33,696 nucleotides of DNA. It comes from an uncultured Atopobiaceae bacterium (GTDB lineage Bacteria > Actinomycetota > Coriobacteriia > Coriobacteriales > Atopobiaceae). The stretch is taken from assembly GCA_905235165.1 (NCBI GenBank), contig CAJOKK010000002.1:13100-46795 (forward strand), read 5' to 3'. The position numbers and the translations under genes were made by a program. The notes below the pieces were generated by a model. That model saw only the letters and a list, made by a program, of their open reading frames with translations. It was not told the origin of the DNA and did not search any database. Shown here piece by piece: positions 1-7,562 of the stretch; position 1 is the stretch's first letter; each line of letters starts with the position of its first letter.

Positions 1-17
1 CGCTCATTGCCTTTCAT
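1..17 (-). CDS. 5' end of an unidentified gene, cut by the window edge
   Basis: An ATG on the minus strand at 15-17 is preceded by a purine-rich GGGAGAAG about six bases upstream, a plausible ribosome binding site. Only five codons (Met-Lys-Gly-Asn-Glu) lie inside the window, so no family can be assigned. The dapL terminator at 167-216 and a palindrome at 73-96 lie upstream, which fits a new transcription unit starting here. Confidence 0.4.
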
Positions 18-72
18 GGCTTTCTTCTCCCTTTCCGTCGTGGGTGGATGCGCAGTCCCGTGGGTGCGTTTG

Positions 73-96
73 TGCATACGGTTATTACGGTATGCA
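73..96. promoter_or_regulatory. Palindrome upstream of the left-edge gene, possible operator
   Basis: TGCATAC at 73-79 and GTATGCA at 90-96 are exact reverse complements around a 10-nt centre rich in A and T. It sits about 55 nt upstream of the left-edge ATG, in the only spacer between that gene and the dapL terminator. A regulator site or part of a promoter is inferred from position and symmetry only. Confidence 0.3.
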
Positions 97-166
97 TGGG
101 CGCTGGCCTGCGACAAGAATTGATGGCATGAGCGAGCGAAGGGCTTGGGCGTACGGCGAGCATGCA

Positions 167-216
167 AAAGAGTGCGCCTCCGAGCCGGCTGTGCCGAACT
201 CGGAGGCGCACTCTTT
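167..216. terminator. Bidirectional terminator hairpin downstream of dapL
   Basis: An 18-bp perfect stem (167-184 with 199-216) encloses a 14-nt loop. On the minus strand it is followed by TTTT, as expected for the end of dapL. On the plus strand it is followed by GTTTTTT. It lies 50 nt beyond the dapL stop. Confidence 0.85.
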
Positions 217-265
217 GTTTTTTGGAGGCGTCGTTTTTGACGCTGGCGTCTGTTGGCGAGAAGAA

Positions 266-1480
266 CTACATCTGCGTGATGCGGCGAACGGCCTCGGCGG
301 TGTCCTCAGCGTTGCCGAAGGCGGTCAGGCGCACGTAGCCCTCGCCGCTCGGGCCGAAGCCGGCACCCGGCGTCGTGATGACGTTCGCACGGTCGAGCAG
401 CTGGTCGAAGAAGTCCCAGGAGCCCATGTCGTCGGGCGTCTTGACCCAGGCATAGGGACTGCTCACGGCACCGTAAACCTGGTAGCCCGCCTCGCTCAGG
501 CCCGTGCGGATCGTTTCGGCGTTCGCGCGGTAGTAGGCGAGGGACTGCTCGATCTCGCGCTCGCCCTGCGGGGTGTAGATCGCTGCGGCGCCGCGCTGGA
601 TCACGTAGGAGGCGCCATTGAACTTGGTGCACTGGCGGCGGTTCCAGAGGTCGCGCAGGCTCACGCCGTCACGCACGAGCTCCTTGGGCACGACGGTGTA
701 GCCGCAGCGCGCGCCCGTGAAGCCGGCAGTCTTGGAGAAGGAGCGGAACTCGATGGCGCAGCGCTTGGCACCCTCGACCTCGTAGATGGAGTGCGGCACG
801 TCCTTCTCAACGATGAAGCGCTCGTAGGCCGCATCGAACATGATGAGCGCGTCGTGCTCGTTGGCGTAGTCGACCCAGCGCTTGAGTTGCTCGAAGCTCA
901 GCACCGTGCCGGTGGGGTTGTTGGGGGAGCAGAGATAGATCACGTCGACGGGCGTCTCGGGAAGCTCGGGACAGAAGCCGTTCTCTGCCGTCGTGGGCAT
1001 GTAGTGGATGCGCGTCCAGCGGCCGGCCTCGACGTCGTAGTCGCCCGCGCGCCCGGCCATTGCGTTGGAGTCTACATAGACCGGATAGACCGGGTCGCAG
1101 ACGGCGATGACGTTATCAATGTCGAGAAGGTCGACGATGTTGCCGCAGTCGCTCTTGGCGCCGTCGGAGACAAAGACCTCGTCGCTCGCGATGTCGATGC
1201 CACGCGCGGCGAAGTCGTGCTCCACGATGGCGTCGCGCAGGAAGGCATAGCCCTGCTCGGGGCCGTAGCCGTGGAAGCTCTCGGCGCGCGAAAGGTCGTC
1301 GACGGCTTCGTGCATGGCCTCGATGACGCTCGGGACAAGCGGAAGCGTGACGTCGCCGATGCCCATCTTGATGAGGCGGGCCTCGGGATGGGCCGTGCGG
1401 TAGGCCTCGGTGCGCTGGGCAATCTCGGAGAAGAGGTAGCTACCGGGTAGCTTCTTGAAGTTGGGATTGATGTGCGCCAT
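266..1480 (-). CDS. dapL: LL-diaminopimelate aminotransferase
   Basis: PLP-dependent class I/II aminotransferase that converts tetrahydrodipicolinate and glutamate directly to LL-diaminopimelate and 2-oxoglutarate, bypassing the acylated DapD/C/E route. The protein is 404 aa, close to the usual 410. Visible signatures are the family start MAHINPNFKKLPGSYLF, the substrate/PLP loop SPNNPTG (185-191), Asp216 in DAAYE, and the Schiff-base lysine Lys250 in SFSKTAGFTGARCGY. An upstream in-frame ATG would add 58 non-homologous residues. The chosen ATG has GAGGAG about eight bases upstream and begins where family similarity begins. It is divergent from dapF, whose product uses the DapL product, so the 172-nt spacer probably holds both promoters. 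Assignment to DapL rather than a general aspartate aminotransferase rests on the N-terminus and the dapF neighbour. Confidence 0.93.
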   Translation of the reverse strand: MAHINPNFKKLPGSYLFSEIAQRTEAYRTAHPEARLIKMGIGDVTLPLVPSVIEAMHEAVDDLSRAESFHGYGPEQGYAFLRDAIVEHDFAARGIDIASDEVFVSDGAKSDCGNIVDLLDIDNVIAVCDPVYPVYVDSNAMAGRAGDYDVEAGRWTRIHYMPTTAENGFCPELPETPVDVIYLCSPNNPTGTVLSFEQLKRWVDYANEHDALIMFDAAYERFIVEKDVPHSIYEVEGAKRCAIEFRSFSKTAGFTGARCGYTVVPKELVRDGVSLRDLWNRRQCTKFNGASYVIQRGAAAIYTPQGEREIEQSLAYYRANAETIRTGLSEAGYQVYGAVSSPYAWVKTPDDMGSWDFFDQLLDRANVITTPGAGFGPSGEGYVRLTAFGNAEDTAEAVRRITQM

Positions 1481-1652
1481 GGCGCTGCTCCTCTCGATGC
1501 TGCCGCTCGCGGCGTGCGCGGCGGCGTGGATGACAAGAACCGGTTGACGCCCCGAACGCAGATAGCGGGCAGAGGCATCGTCCGAAACACGTACGACATG
1601 CGTTGACGATAGCATCCCTGTAAAGAGCAGTCCTTGGCCACGGGAGGCGCAC

Positions 1653-2522
1653 ATGCGTTACGAATTTGCAAAGCTGCACGGCGCGGGTAACGATTTCGTG
1701 ATGATCGAAGACCTGGATGACGCCATCACCTTGACGCCCGAACAGGTGGCGTCCGTATGCGAACGCCACTTTGGCGTGGGCGCCGATGGCGTGATCGTGG
1801 TCAAGCCCTCGCCGCGCGAGGAGTGCGCGGCCTACATGGACTACTACAACTCAGACGGAACCAAGGCCGAGATGTGTGGCAACGGCGTGCGTTGCTTTGC
1901 CAAGTTCCTGGTTGACCGAGCCATCGTCGATCCGGCTGCGGGAAGCTTCGTCGCCGATACCCTCGCAGGCCCCAAGCCCATTCGCTTCACACTTGACGCC
2001 GACGGCAAGATGAAGACCGCCACGGTCGACATGGGTGCGCCGGTCCTCGATGCCGCGTCGGTCCCGACTACGCTTCCCCAGGCCGAGACGGCCTTTGGCA
2101 AGGCTGTCATCGAGCAGAGCGCGACCGCGGGTGACGTGACCCTCGCCTTTACCTGCGTCTCGATGGGCAACCCCCACGCCGTCGCCTTCGTGGACGACCC
2201 GCTGGCCTATCCCGTCACGACGGTCGGCCCGCTCTTTGAGTGCGCTCCGGAGTTTCCCGAGAAGGCCAACATCGAATTCGTCCACGTAGAGGGCGATACG
2301 ATCGTGATGCGCGTTTGGGAGCGCGGCTGCGGAGAGACCCTTGCTTGCGGTACTGGTAGCTGCGCCACTGCCGTTGCGGCCCACCTGAGCGGCCGCGCTG
2401 GACGTAAGGTCAAGGTGAAGCTCCTCGGGGGAACGCTCGACATCGAGTGGAACGAGACCGACGGTCATGTCTACCTGACCGGCCCCGCTGAGCAATCCTT
2501 TACCGGTACCATCGAAATCTAG
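1653..2522 (+). CDS. dapF: Diaminopimelate epimerase
   Basis: Converts LL- to meso-diaminopimelate, the precursor of lysine and of the peptidoglycan cross-link residue, by cofactor-independent two-base catalysis. The 289-aa protein has the N-terminal KLHGAGNDFV signature, the first catalytic cysteine in MCGNGVRC (Cys75), and the second in ERGCGETLACGTGSCA (Cys232), with the GNPH motif between (172-175). The ATG has GGGAGG about seven bases upstream. It is divergent from dapL. The next sequence after its stop is the long palindrome at 2536-2782, with no conventional terminator before it. Confidence 0.96.
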   Translation: MRYEFAKLHGAGNDFVMIEDLDDAITLTPEQVASVCERHFGVGADGVIVVKPSPREECAAYMDYYNSDGTKAEMCGNGVRCFAKFLVDRAIVDPAAGSFVADTLAGPKPIRFTLDADGKMKTATVDMGAPVLDAASVPTTLPQAETAFGKAVIEQSATAGDVTLAFTCVSMGNPHAVAFVDDPLAYPVTTVGPLFECAPEFPEKANIEFVHVEGDTIVMRVWERGCGETLACGTGSCATAVAAHLSGRAGRKVKVKLLGGTLDIEWNETDGHVYLTGPAEQSFTGTIEI

Positions 2523-2535
2523 CTTACACAGACAA

Positions 2536-2782
2536 CGGGTGAGTCGGTCGCCGCAGCTTCCGGAGGAAGCCAGGCCGGGACGGCGGGCGGACCCGTGCGA
2601 ACGTTCTGCGACAGTGAGAAGCGCAGGCGCGGCGGGAGCGAGGACTTGTTCGAGCGAGCGAAGCGAGCGAGTCCCGCAGCTGCCGCGCCGTAGCGACGAA
2701 CGCCCTTGTCGCAGAGTTCGCACGGGTCCGCCCGCCGTCCCGGCCTGGCTTCCTCCGCAAGCTGCGGCGACCGACTCACCCG
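2536..2782. repeat. 247-nt near-perfect palindromic element, copy 1
   Basis: The arms 2536-2613 and 2707-2782 are reverse complements with one mismatch and one 2-nt indel over about 76 bp. The 93-nt centre folds further: GGCGCGGC pairs with GCCGCGCC, inside which either GGACT/AGTCC or GCGGGA/TCCCGC can pair. The apex carries a GCGAGCGAAGCGAGCG run. A second, partly degraded copy lies at 10133-10325. Both copies sit between the 3' ends of convergent genes, here dapF and the DUF2252 gene, and no other terminator is present. This suggests a bidirectional terminator or a REP/MITE-like dispersed element. Open frames across it are not conserved as protein. Confidence 0.85.
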
Positions 2783-2834
2783 CTGCTCATGCGCAGGTCC
2801 TCCCAAATGAATGTCGAGCTCGTTCAGTCACCTC

Positions 2835-4328
2835 TTACGAGATGAGCGTACCGTCCTTGTATGCCTCCATGAATCTCGCGTAGTCTGCCTCGTTCTGATC
2901 GGCGTAGGCACGGGCGAACTTCGCGATTGCCTTGTCGAAGGAATTGTCCGTACCGAGGTAGCTGCTGATCGCGAAGCGATCTCCCGTCCGAGCGTGCGCA
3001 TGGGCGAGTGTCCATCCGCAGACCTGAGCCAGCTGGCTCAAGCCGGAGGGGTTCAGCAGGCTCAGGTCAATAGAGCCCTTGCCATCCCAAAGCTGACGCA
3101 CGTAGTAGTCCTTGGACGTGCCCTTCGTGACGTCTCGGACACGGCACCATCCAAGAAGCGAGTCGCTTGCGGTCTGCATGGCGTGCTGCCCCTCAACCAC
3201 ACGTTGGGCGTGGTTGAGATGGATGTCAGGACCCAAGAAGCGTTCAAGCACCGACTCCTGCGCCTCCTTGACCTGAAGAACGAGGGCGTCCTTCTCGCTG
3301 GCTCCCCTCAGCACAATGATCCAGGCTCGGGTGCCCACGCTGCCCACGCCCACTACCTTGTGCGCCATGTCAACGGGCATGTAGCTCGAGACCAGACGGC
3401 GTTTTTCGGGTGTGAGCGACAGGCGGTATTTGGTCAAAATGGCCCCCATCAGCTGCTCGCAAGCCTCATCGCCAAGGAGCGAGACGAGATGGCCGCCCTC
3501 GTTGGAGCTAGCGAGCTCTTGGGCGATGTCGCGCATGGGAACAATAAGCGGGGGATTGCTCACAATGCGTAGCTTGCCATCTACGATCTCGGTAAGCTTG
3601 CGCACGGCTCGTGCGTTGTTCTTACCCTTGGACTTCTTCGTGATCTTCTTGGCTGCCTTGGCGGTCGCGGCGTCACTGTTTGCCATGATCGTGTCGTTCA
3701 GGGCGTCAACATCGAGGTGGGCGTACCACATATCGAGGTTGTTCATGGAGGCAAAGGTGGCCATGGCCTCGCGATATCCGCTCACGCAAGAACGTACGGC
3801 CTTCTTGCGCTCGCTCTTTGAGAAGCCATTGTCGCGTCCGCAGATCTCAACGCTGGCGGCCAGGCGCTTCACGTCCCATTCCCACGGGCCAAGCACGGTC
3901 TCATCGAAGTCGTTTATGTCGAAGACCGTCCGCCGCTCGGGGGAGAGGAAGAGGCCGAAGTTGGAGATGTGCGCGTCTCCGCAGATTTGGGTTTTGATTT
4001 TGGTGACGGGAGTGGTGGACAGGTCGCTTGCCATGATAAGCGCGGCACCGCGATAGAAGGTGAAGGGCGAGGCGCTCATGCGCTCATAGCGCAGGGGCAG
4101 CAGCTGCTGGACGCGTGTCGTGCCTTGGCTACGGAGAAGTTCGACCGGGTCAGGACGATCTTCGGGGACCTTCCAGATGGCGTGCTTCTCGAGAGGGACC
4201 GTTTCGCGAAGTGAGGCCCCGTACTCCGTGCTCTTCTCGACGTCAATTGCGTCGGAGGTTCCCAGAACCGACTTCAGACGCTGTCGGAGGGATTGTGCTA
4301 TCGCTTCGTACGTGTTCTCGGTGCTCAT
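2835..4328 (-). CDS. DUF2252 family protein
   Basis: A 497-aa member of DUF2252, a family of unknown function whose conserved core resembles the phosphotransferase/kinase-like fold. The diagnostic block is CGDAHISNFG (116-125) followed by FDINDFDE (136-143) and WEWDVKRLAAS. These resemble the catalytic HxxN and metal-binding D of aminoglycoside phosphotransferases, but no substrate is established. The C-terminal part contains the family-typical LAHAHARTGD. The open frame extends 113 codons further upstream. The ATG chosen has AAGGAGG spaced ten bases and marks the start of family-like sequence. A perfect TATAAT -10 lies at 4372-4377 on the same strand. It is convergent with dapF across the palindromic element. 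Confidence 0.88.
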   Translation of the reverse strand: MSTENTYEAIAQSLRQRLKSVLGTSDAIDVEKSTEYGASLRETVPLEKHAIWKVPEDRPDPVELLRSQGTTRVQQLLPLRYERMSASPFTFYRGAALIMASDLSTTPVTKIKTQICGDAHISNFGLFLSPERRTVFDINDFDETVLGPWEWDVKRLAASVEICGRDNGFSKSERKKAVRSCVSGYREAMATFASMNNLDMWYAHLDVDALNDTIMANSDAATAKAAKKITKKSKGKNNARAVRKLTEIVDGKLRIVSNPPLIVPMRDIAQELASSNEGGHLVSLLGDEACEQLMGAILTKYRLSLTPEKRRLVSSYMPVDMAHKVVGVGSVGTRAWIIVLRGASEKDALVLQVKEAQESVLERFLGPDIHLNHAQRVVEGQHAMQTASDSLLGWCRVRDVTKGTSKDYYVRQLWDGKGSIDLSLLNPSGLSQLAQVCGWTLAHAHARTGDRFAISSYLGTDNSFDKAIAKFARAYADQNEADYARFMEAYKDGTLIS

Positions 4329-4371
4329 CGAGGGGCCTCCTTGCCATACAACGTAGGTGCCGGTTGGCAAG

Positions 4372-4377
4372 ATTATA
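4372..4377 (-). promoter_or_regulatory. -10 box upstream of the DUF2252 gene
   Basis: A perfect TATAAT on the minus strand, 43 nt upstream of the ATG at 4328. No good TTGACA-like -35 is seen at the usual 16-18 nt spacing. Confidence 0.5.
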
Positions 4378-4457
4378 GGCTCCCGAAGGTGGCAGCTTTC
4401 GAAGGGAGCCGCATGTCTGCCGTCGCCGAGCGATACGGCGATAAGTTCATGGGCATG

Positions 4458-4489
4458 AAAAAAGGCCACCCCGCATGCGAGGTGGCCTC
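4458..4489 (-). terminator. Terminator of the DUF308 gene
   Basis: The stem AGGCCACC/GGTGGCCT has a 10-nt loop and is followed on the minus strand by TTTTT. It lies 15 nt after the DUF308 stop codon. Confidence 0.85.
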
Positions 4490-4504
4490 GGAAAGCAAAA
4501 GGCT

Positions 4505-5071
4505 CTACTGTCTGTCGTCCGGAATCTGGAGGCAGGTAGCGGTCGAGACGATGTCGGCACCCATGAAGATGATGCTGAGGCCGATGAAGAAGCCGACGCT
4601 CGTGACAACGATGTCGGGGTTGGCAACGCACAGGCAGCCGATGAGGGTGGTTAGGATGCCGAGGCACAGGGGAACGTACCAGTGGATGTTGACGATCTGG
4701 CCGATAAGCCCGTTTGAGTACTTGTGGAGCTTGAAGGCGCGAGCGATGAGGATGATGCCCTCGGCGATGAGCCAGCAGGCGAGGAAGTAGGCGATGAAGA
4801 TGTCAATGCCAATCTGCAGGGAAGGATAGACAAGAACGAGGATGCCGAAGACCAGCGACAGGATGGAGGCTACGAGTAAGAGCGCGTTCGAAGCTTCGGT
4901 ATTGCGTATTTGCCACCAGAGGCTGAAGTAGCCAATGGCGTTGAAAATCGCCGTAAGCCCGATGCACCATCCGAGTGTCAAAAAGGTTGCGGTGGGTGTG
5001 AACATGCAGTACAGACCGCCCACAATCATGAATACGCCAAAGATGATGGCAAGAACCTTCTGAACTGTCAT
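4505..5071 (-). CDS. DUF308 (HdeD-like) six-helix membrane protein
   Basis: A 188-aa very hydrophobic protein with about six predicted membrane segments in three hairpins, the layout of DUF308, the family of Escherichia coli HdeD, which is linked to acid resistance. Segments begin at VLAIIFGVFMIVGGLY and end at VTSVGFFIGLSIIFMGA. The molecular role of the family is not established. The frame is open 39 codons further upstream, but the ATG at 5071 has a purine-rich GGAAAGGGG upstream and starts just before the first helix. A TATACT -10 lies at 5125-5130. It is divergent from the yihY-like gene, which also encodes a membrane protein. Confidence 0.85.
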   Translation of the reverse strand: MTVQKVLAIIFGVFMIVGGLYCMFTPTATFLTLGWCIGLTAIFNAIGYFSLWWQIRNTEASNALLLVASILSLVFGILVLVYPSLQIGIDIFIAYFLACWLIAEGIILIARAFKLHKYSNGLIGQIVNIHWYVPLCLGILTTLIGCLCVANPDIVVTSVGFFIGLSIIFMGADIVSTATCLQIPDDRQ

Positions 5072-5124
5072 AGGGGTGCCCCTTTCCTTTCGTGCTAAGC
5101 CGGATGCCATCGCACGACCGACAC

Positions 5125-5130
5125 AGTATA
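5125..5130 (-). promoter_or_regulatory. -10 box of the DUF308 gene
   Basis: TATACT on the minus strand 53 nt upstream of the start codon, in the 185-nt divergent spacer. No matching -35 consensus is clear. Confidence 0.4.
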
Positions 5131-5243
5131 TCCATAAAAGTAAAGAGCTACGTGTGCGTTTTTCCGAAAGAGCCGTGTACGTTAGCAAAACGTGGGCTAG
5201 CGCAGATTCTTCCCTGCTGTGCAGCCCCCGTTTTCTGTCGCGT

Positions 5244-5249
5244 TATAAT
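5244..5249 (+). promoter_or_regulatory. -10 box of the yihY-like gene, likely leaderless
   Basis: A perfect TATAAT is followed by exactly seven bases (TTCGGAC) and then ATG at 5257. With the usual -10 to +1 distance, transcription would begin at or next to that ATG. Confidence 0.55.
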
Positions 5250-5256
5250 TTCGGAC

Positions 5257-6150
5257 ATGGTGGAGCATATGAAAATTCAAGGGGTACTACAGGAAAGCGA
5301 GCAGTTTACGACTCTGCTCAGGCGGGTCACGCGTGTCGTGCGGGAATTCAGTGATGCTCGCTTTGAGACGCACGCTTCGAGCATCGCCTTCTTCATCTTC
5401 ATGTCGATGATTCCCGTGCTGGTTATTCTTGCCTGTGCTGTTTCTGTTTTGGGTTACACCGAGCAAGAGCTTATTGCGATGATCGGCAGCGCCGTGCCCG
5501 AAACGGTGAGGCCCATGATTGAGACCATGGTGAGTGAGTCTTACGAGGAGGCCAATCTCGCGATTGGGGTGTCAACGCTTTCTTTGTTCTGGTCTGCTAC
5601 AAAGGGGAGCTCAGCCATTACGCGCGGCCTTAATGCCGTCTATGCTCAGGAGGAGCGCCGCAGTGCCATTCAGGTCTTCTTGCTTTCTCTGGTTTCGGTG
5701 TTTGCCCTGATTATCGTAGTCGTTGCGGCAACGTATCTCATTTTTAGCAGCAGGCTCGTGAGGTTGCTCTCAAACGTCTTGCCATCTATTCCCCTTCCGG
5801 GCTTTACGCTCGACTTCTTGTCGTCGTTGTTCTTCTTTGCCATGGGCACGCTCGTTTTTTCCCTGTGCTACACCTTTCTCCCTTCGGGTAAACGTCGCTT
5901 TGTCGATCAACTCCCAGGGGCTATGCTCGCCGCCCTTGCCTGGGCCCTGCTGTCGTACGGCTTTCATTTCTTCGTAGACAGCAACACCAGCATCTACGCG
6001 CTCTTCTATGGAAGCTTTGCCACGGTGACGATCTTTTTGTTCTGGATGTACTGCATCTTCCAGATTCTGCTCTTTGGAGGCTTCTTCAATCGCTGCCGCT
6101 TGGAATGGCGTGAACGTGAGCGTCCCCAGGCCCATGACGGCTCTGACTGA
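5257..6150 (+). CDS. YihY/BrkB (virulence factor BrkB) family inner-membrane protein
   Basis: A 297-aa membrane protein of the YihY/BrkB family, once annotated as RNase BN and of uncertain function. After an amphipathic N-terminus it shows the family core FETHASSIAFFIFMSMIP, then FWSATKGSSAITRGLNAVY, then paired hydrophobic segments ending in ATVTIFLFWMYCIFQILLF and a charged cytoplasmic tail. About six membrane segments are expected. The frame is open upstream to 5092, but that region shows no family similarity and lies before the TATAAT at 5244-5249. The start is either ATG 5257, which would make the mRNA leaderless, or ATG 5269, which has GGAG only three bases upstream. Confidence 0.88.
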   Translation: MVEHMKIQGVLQESEQFTTLLRRVTRVVREFSDARFETHASSIAFFIFMSMIPVLVILACAVSVLGYTEQELIAMIGSAVPETVRPMIETMVSESYEEANLAIGVSTLSLFWSATKGSSAITRGLNAVYAQEERRSAIQVFLLSLVSVFALIIVVVAATYLIFSSRLVRLLSNVLPSIPLPGFTLDFLSSLFFFAMGTLVFSLCYTFLPSGKRRFVDQLPGAMLAALAWALLSYGFHFFVDSNTSIYALFYGSFATVTIFLFWMYCIFQILLFGGFFNRCRLEWRERERPQAHDGSD

Positions 6151-6209
6151 GGCGTGCGCTCGCGTTAGTGAAAGCGACCGCCTCGCAATCAAAACGTCGG
6201 TTCTTACGT

Positions 6210-6215
6210 TATAAT
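6210..6215 (+). promoter_or_regulatory. -10 box of the marR-like gene
   Basis: A perfect TATAAT 27 nt upstream of the ATG at 6243, separated from it by a GGGGAGG ribosome binding site. No -35 consensus is evident, so an activator or alternative promoter architecture is possible. Confidence 0.5.
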
Positions 6216-6242
6216 GGCCTCACGAGTGAAGGGGAGGCCGAT

Positions 6243-6659
6243 ATGAGCACAGACAAGGTAGCCATTCTGATCAAGAAGGCCGCGCTCGCCGCAGAGCGCG
6301 TGCAGAGCCCTTTGCTCCAGGACAAAGACCTGACGGTCAGCCAGTACAAGATCATGAAGTACCTCTATGCCGCCCCCGCCGACTCGGTGCGTCTGGTTGA
6401 TCTTGAGTCCTACTATTCGATGACGCATCCGGCGGTCATTGACGTTATCAAGGTTCTCGAGAAGAAGGGCTACTGCGAGCGCGTCGTCAATCCCGAGGAC
6501 GCTCGGAGCAAGATTGTCACGCTTACCGAGAAGGCGCACGCCGAGCGCGAGAGCCTGATGGCTCTGGGTGACGAGATGGAGGCTGCCGTCACGGCAAACC
6601 TGAGCGACGCCGAGTGCGAGCAGCTGGCCACACTTCTGAGCAAGCTCATTGGCGAGTAG
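6243..6659 (+). CDS. MarR family transcriptional regulator
   Basis: A 138-aa winged-helix regulator. The helix-turn-helix covers roughly residues 45-75 (VRLVDLESYYSMTHPAVIDV), followed by the family wing signature NPEDARSKIVTLTEKA and a C-terminal dimerisation helix pair. The start is set by GGGGAGG six bases before the ATG. The ferredoxin-nitroreductase gene follows after 51 nt on the same strand and is the likely regulatory target, as MarR proteins often control adjacent redox or detoxification genes. The ligand cannot be told from sequence. Confidence 0.9.
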   Translation: MSTDKVAILIKKAALAAERVQSPLLQDKDLTVSQYKIMKYLYAAPADSVRLVDLESYYSMTHPAVIDVIKVLEKKGYCERVVNPEDARSKIVTLTEKAHAERESLMALGDEMEAAVTANLSDAECEQLATLLSKLIGE

Positions 6660-6710
6660 TCTGTCTGCGGCCTGACAATCGAAGGGGCCTGGCACGAGAG
6701 GGGAGAGACA

Positions 6711-7523
6711 ATGGCGAGCGCGAACTTTTCTGTGAATGAGGCAACGTGCGTTGGCTGCGGACTCTGCCTCGAGGCATGTCCGGGCAACATGGTTGGCGGC
6801 GATGTGCTGCGACTCGTGGATGGCCGTCCCGTCATGGTCGACCAGAACAAGTATGGCTGGCAGGGTTGTTGGCGCTGCCAGCATTGCCTTGCCGCCTGTC
6901 CGACGGGATCCATCTCGATCTTCGGACTCTCGGCAGGACAGCTGAGTCCGAAGCCCGACGCCTCGATCGCCGAAGACCTCCCCAAGCTCGTGCGATTCCG
7001 CAGGTCCTGTCGAGCCTTCAAGAAAGACGACGTGGACGAGGCGCTGATTGACGAGCTGCTTGATGACGTGAGTGCCGTTCCCACGGGTGGCAACAACCAG
7101 CGGCTTGAGTTCAGTGTCGTCACCTCGAGAGAGGCGATGCGCCGCGTGTACGACGCCGTGTTTTCAGACCCCGCTCAGCCGGGCCTCTTCGAGACGGAAG
7201 CCGACGACCTCAGCGCCCTCAGGATCTATGACGCACCGCACCTCTTTATCGCCCACAAAGAGCTTGGTGGCAGAAACCAGAATGGCGACGCGGTCGAGGT
7301 CAACCTTGCCACGGCCTATTTTGAGCTGCTCGCCAACGCGCGCGGTTTGGGAACGGTCATCTCCACCTATTCGGCCGAGCTGCTGTCTCAGCATCCCGAG
7401 GCCTTGGAGCTGCTGGGCATTCCCGAGAACCACAGCTTCATGACGGTGGTTGGCTTTGGCTATCCGCGCATACGCTATGTACGCGGCATCGCCAAGAAGC
7501 GCCCGGTGCACAAGCTCTCCTAG
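6711..7523 (+). CDS. Ferredoxin-nitroreductase fusion protein
   Basis: A 270-aa two-domain protein. The N-terminal domain carries two [4Fe-4S] ferredoxin motifs, Cys13-16-19-23 (CVGCGLCLEACP) and Cys53-56-59-63 (CWRCQHCLAACP). From about residue 95 it is a flavin-dependent nitroreductase (FRRSCRAFKKDDV, later NLATAYFELLANARGLGT). Such fusions can pass electrons from ferredoxin to FMN to reduce nitro compounds, quinones or similar substrates; the natural substrate is unknown. A GGGGAGAG ribosome binding site precedes the ATG. It probably forms a two-gene unit with the marR-like gene. Its 3' end is convergent with the DUF362 gene, 39 nt away, and no terminator hairpin is visible between them. 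Confidence 0.9.
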   Translation: MASANFSVNEATCVGCGLCLEACPGNMVGGDVLRLVDGRPVMVDQNKYGWQGCWRCQHCLAACPTGSISIFGLSAGQLSPKPDASIAEDLPKLVRFRRSCRAFKKDDVDEALIDELLDDVSAVPTGGNNQRLEFSVVTSREAMRRVYDAVFSDPAQPGLFETEADDLSALRIYDAPHLFIAHKELGGRNQNGDAVEVNLATAYFELLANARGLGTVISTYSAELLSQHPEALELLGIPENHSFMTVVGFGYPRIRYVRGIAKKRPVHKLS

Positions 7524-7562
7524 CTGCCTGTGAGCTCGCTCTCGTGCCTGCGGGCGCCCTCG

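Noticed and set aside
44..1450. A 468-codon plus-strand frame antisense to dapL.
   Set aside because: Antisense shadow of a clear aminotransferase, and it would run through the terminator at 167-216.
1481..1652. A TTGACG at 1603-1608 as -35 of dapF.
   Set aside because: No -10-like hexamer occurs 16-18 nt downstream; the promoters in this divergent gap could not be placed with confidence.
2524..2760. Similar peptides (RTLRQGRSSLRRGSCGTRS) readable on the minus strand in both palindromic elements, suggesting a conserved small protein.
   Set aside because: Differences between copies beyond the conserved core change amino acids freely while preserving base pairing, and there is no ribosome binding site. 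The conservation is of nucleic acid structure.
7524..7562. Terminator between the convergent ferredoxin-nitroreductase and DUF362 genes.
   Set aside because: The 39-nt gap has no convincing stem followed by a T-run on either strand.
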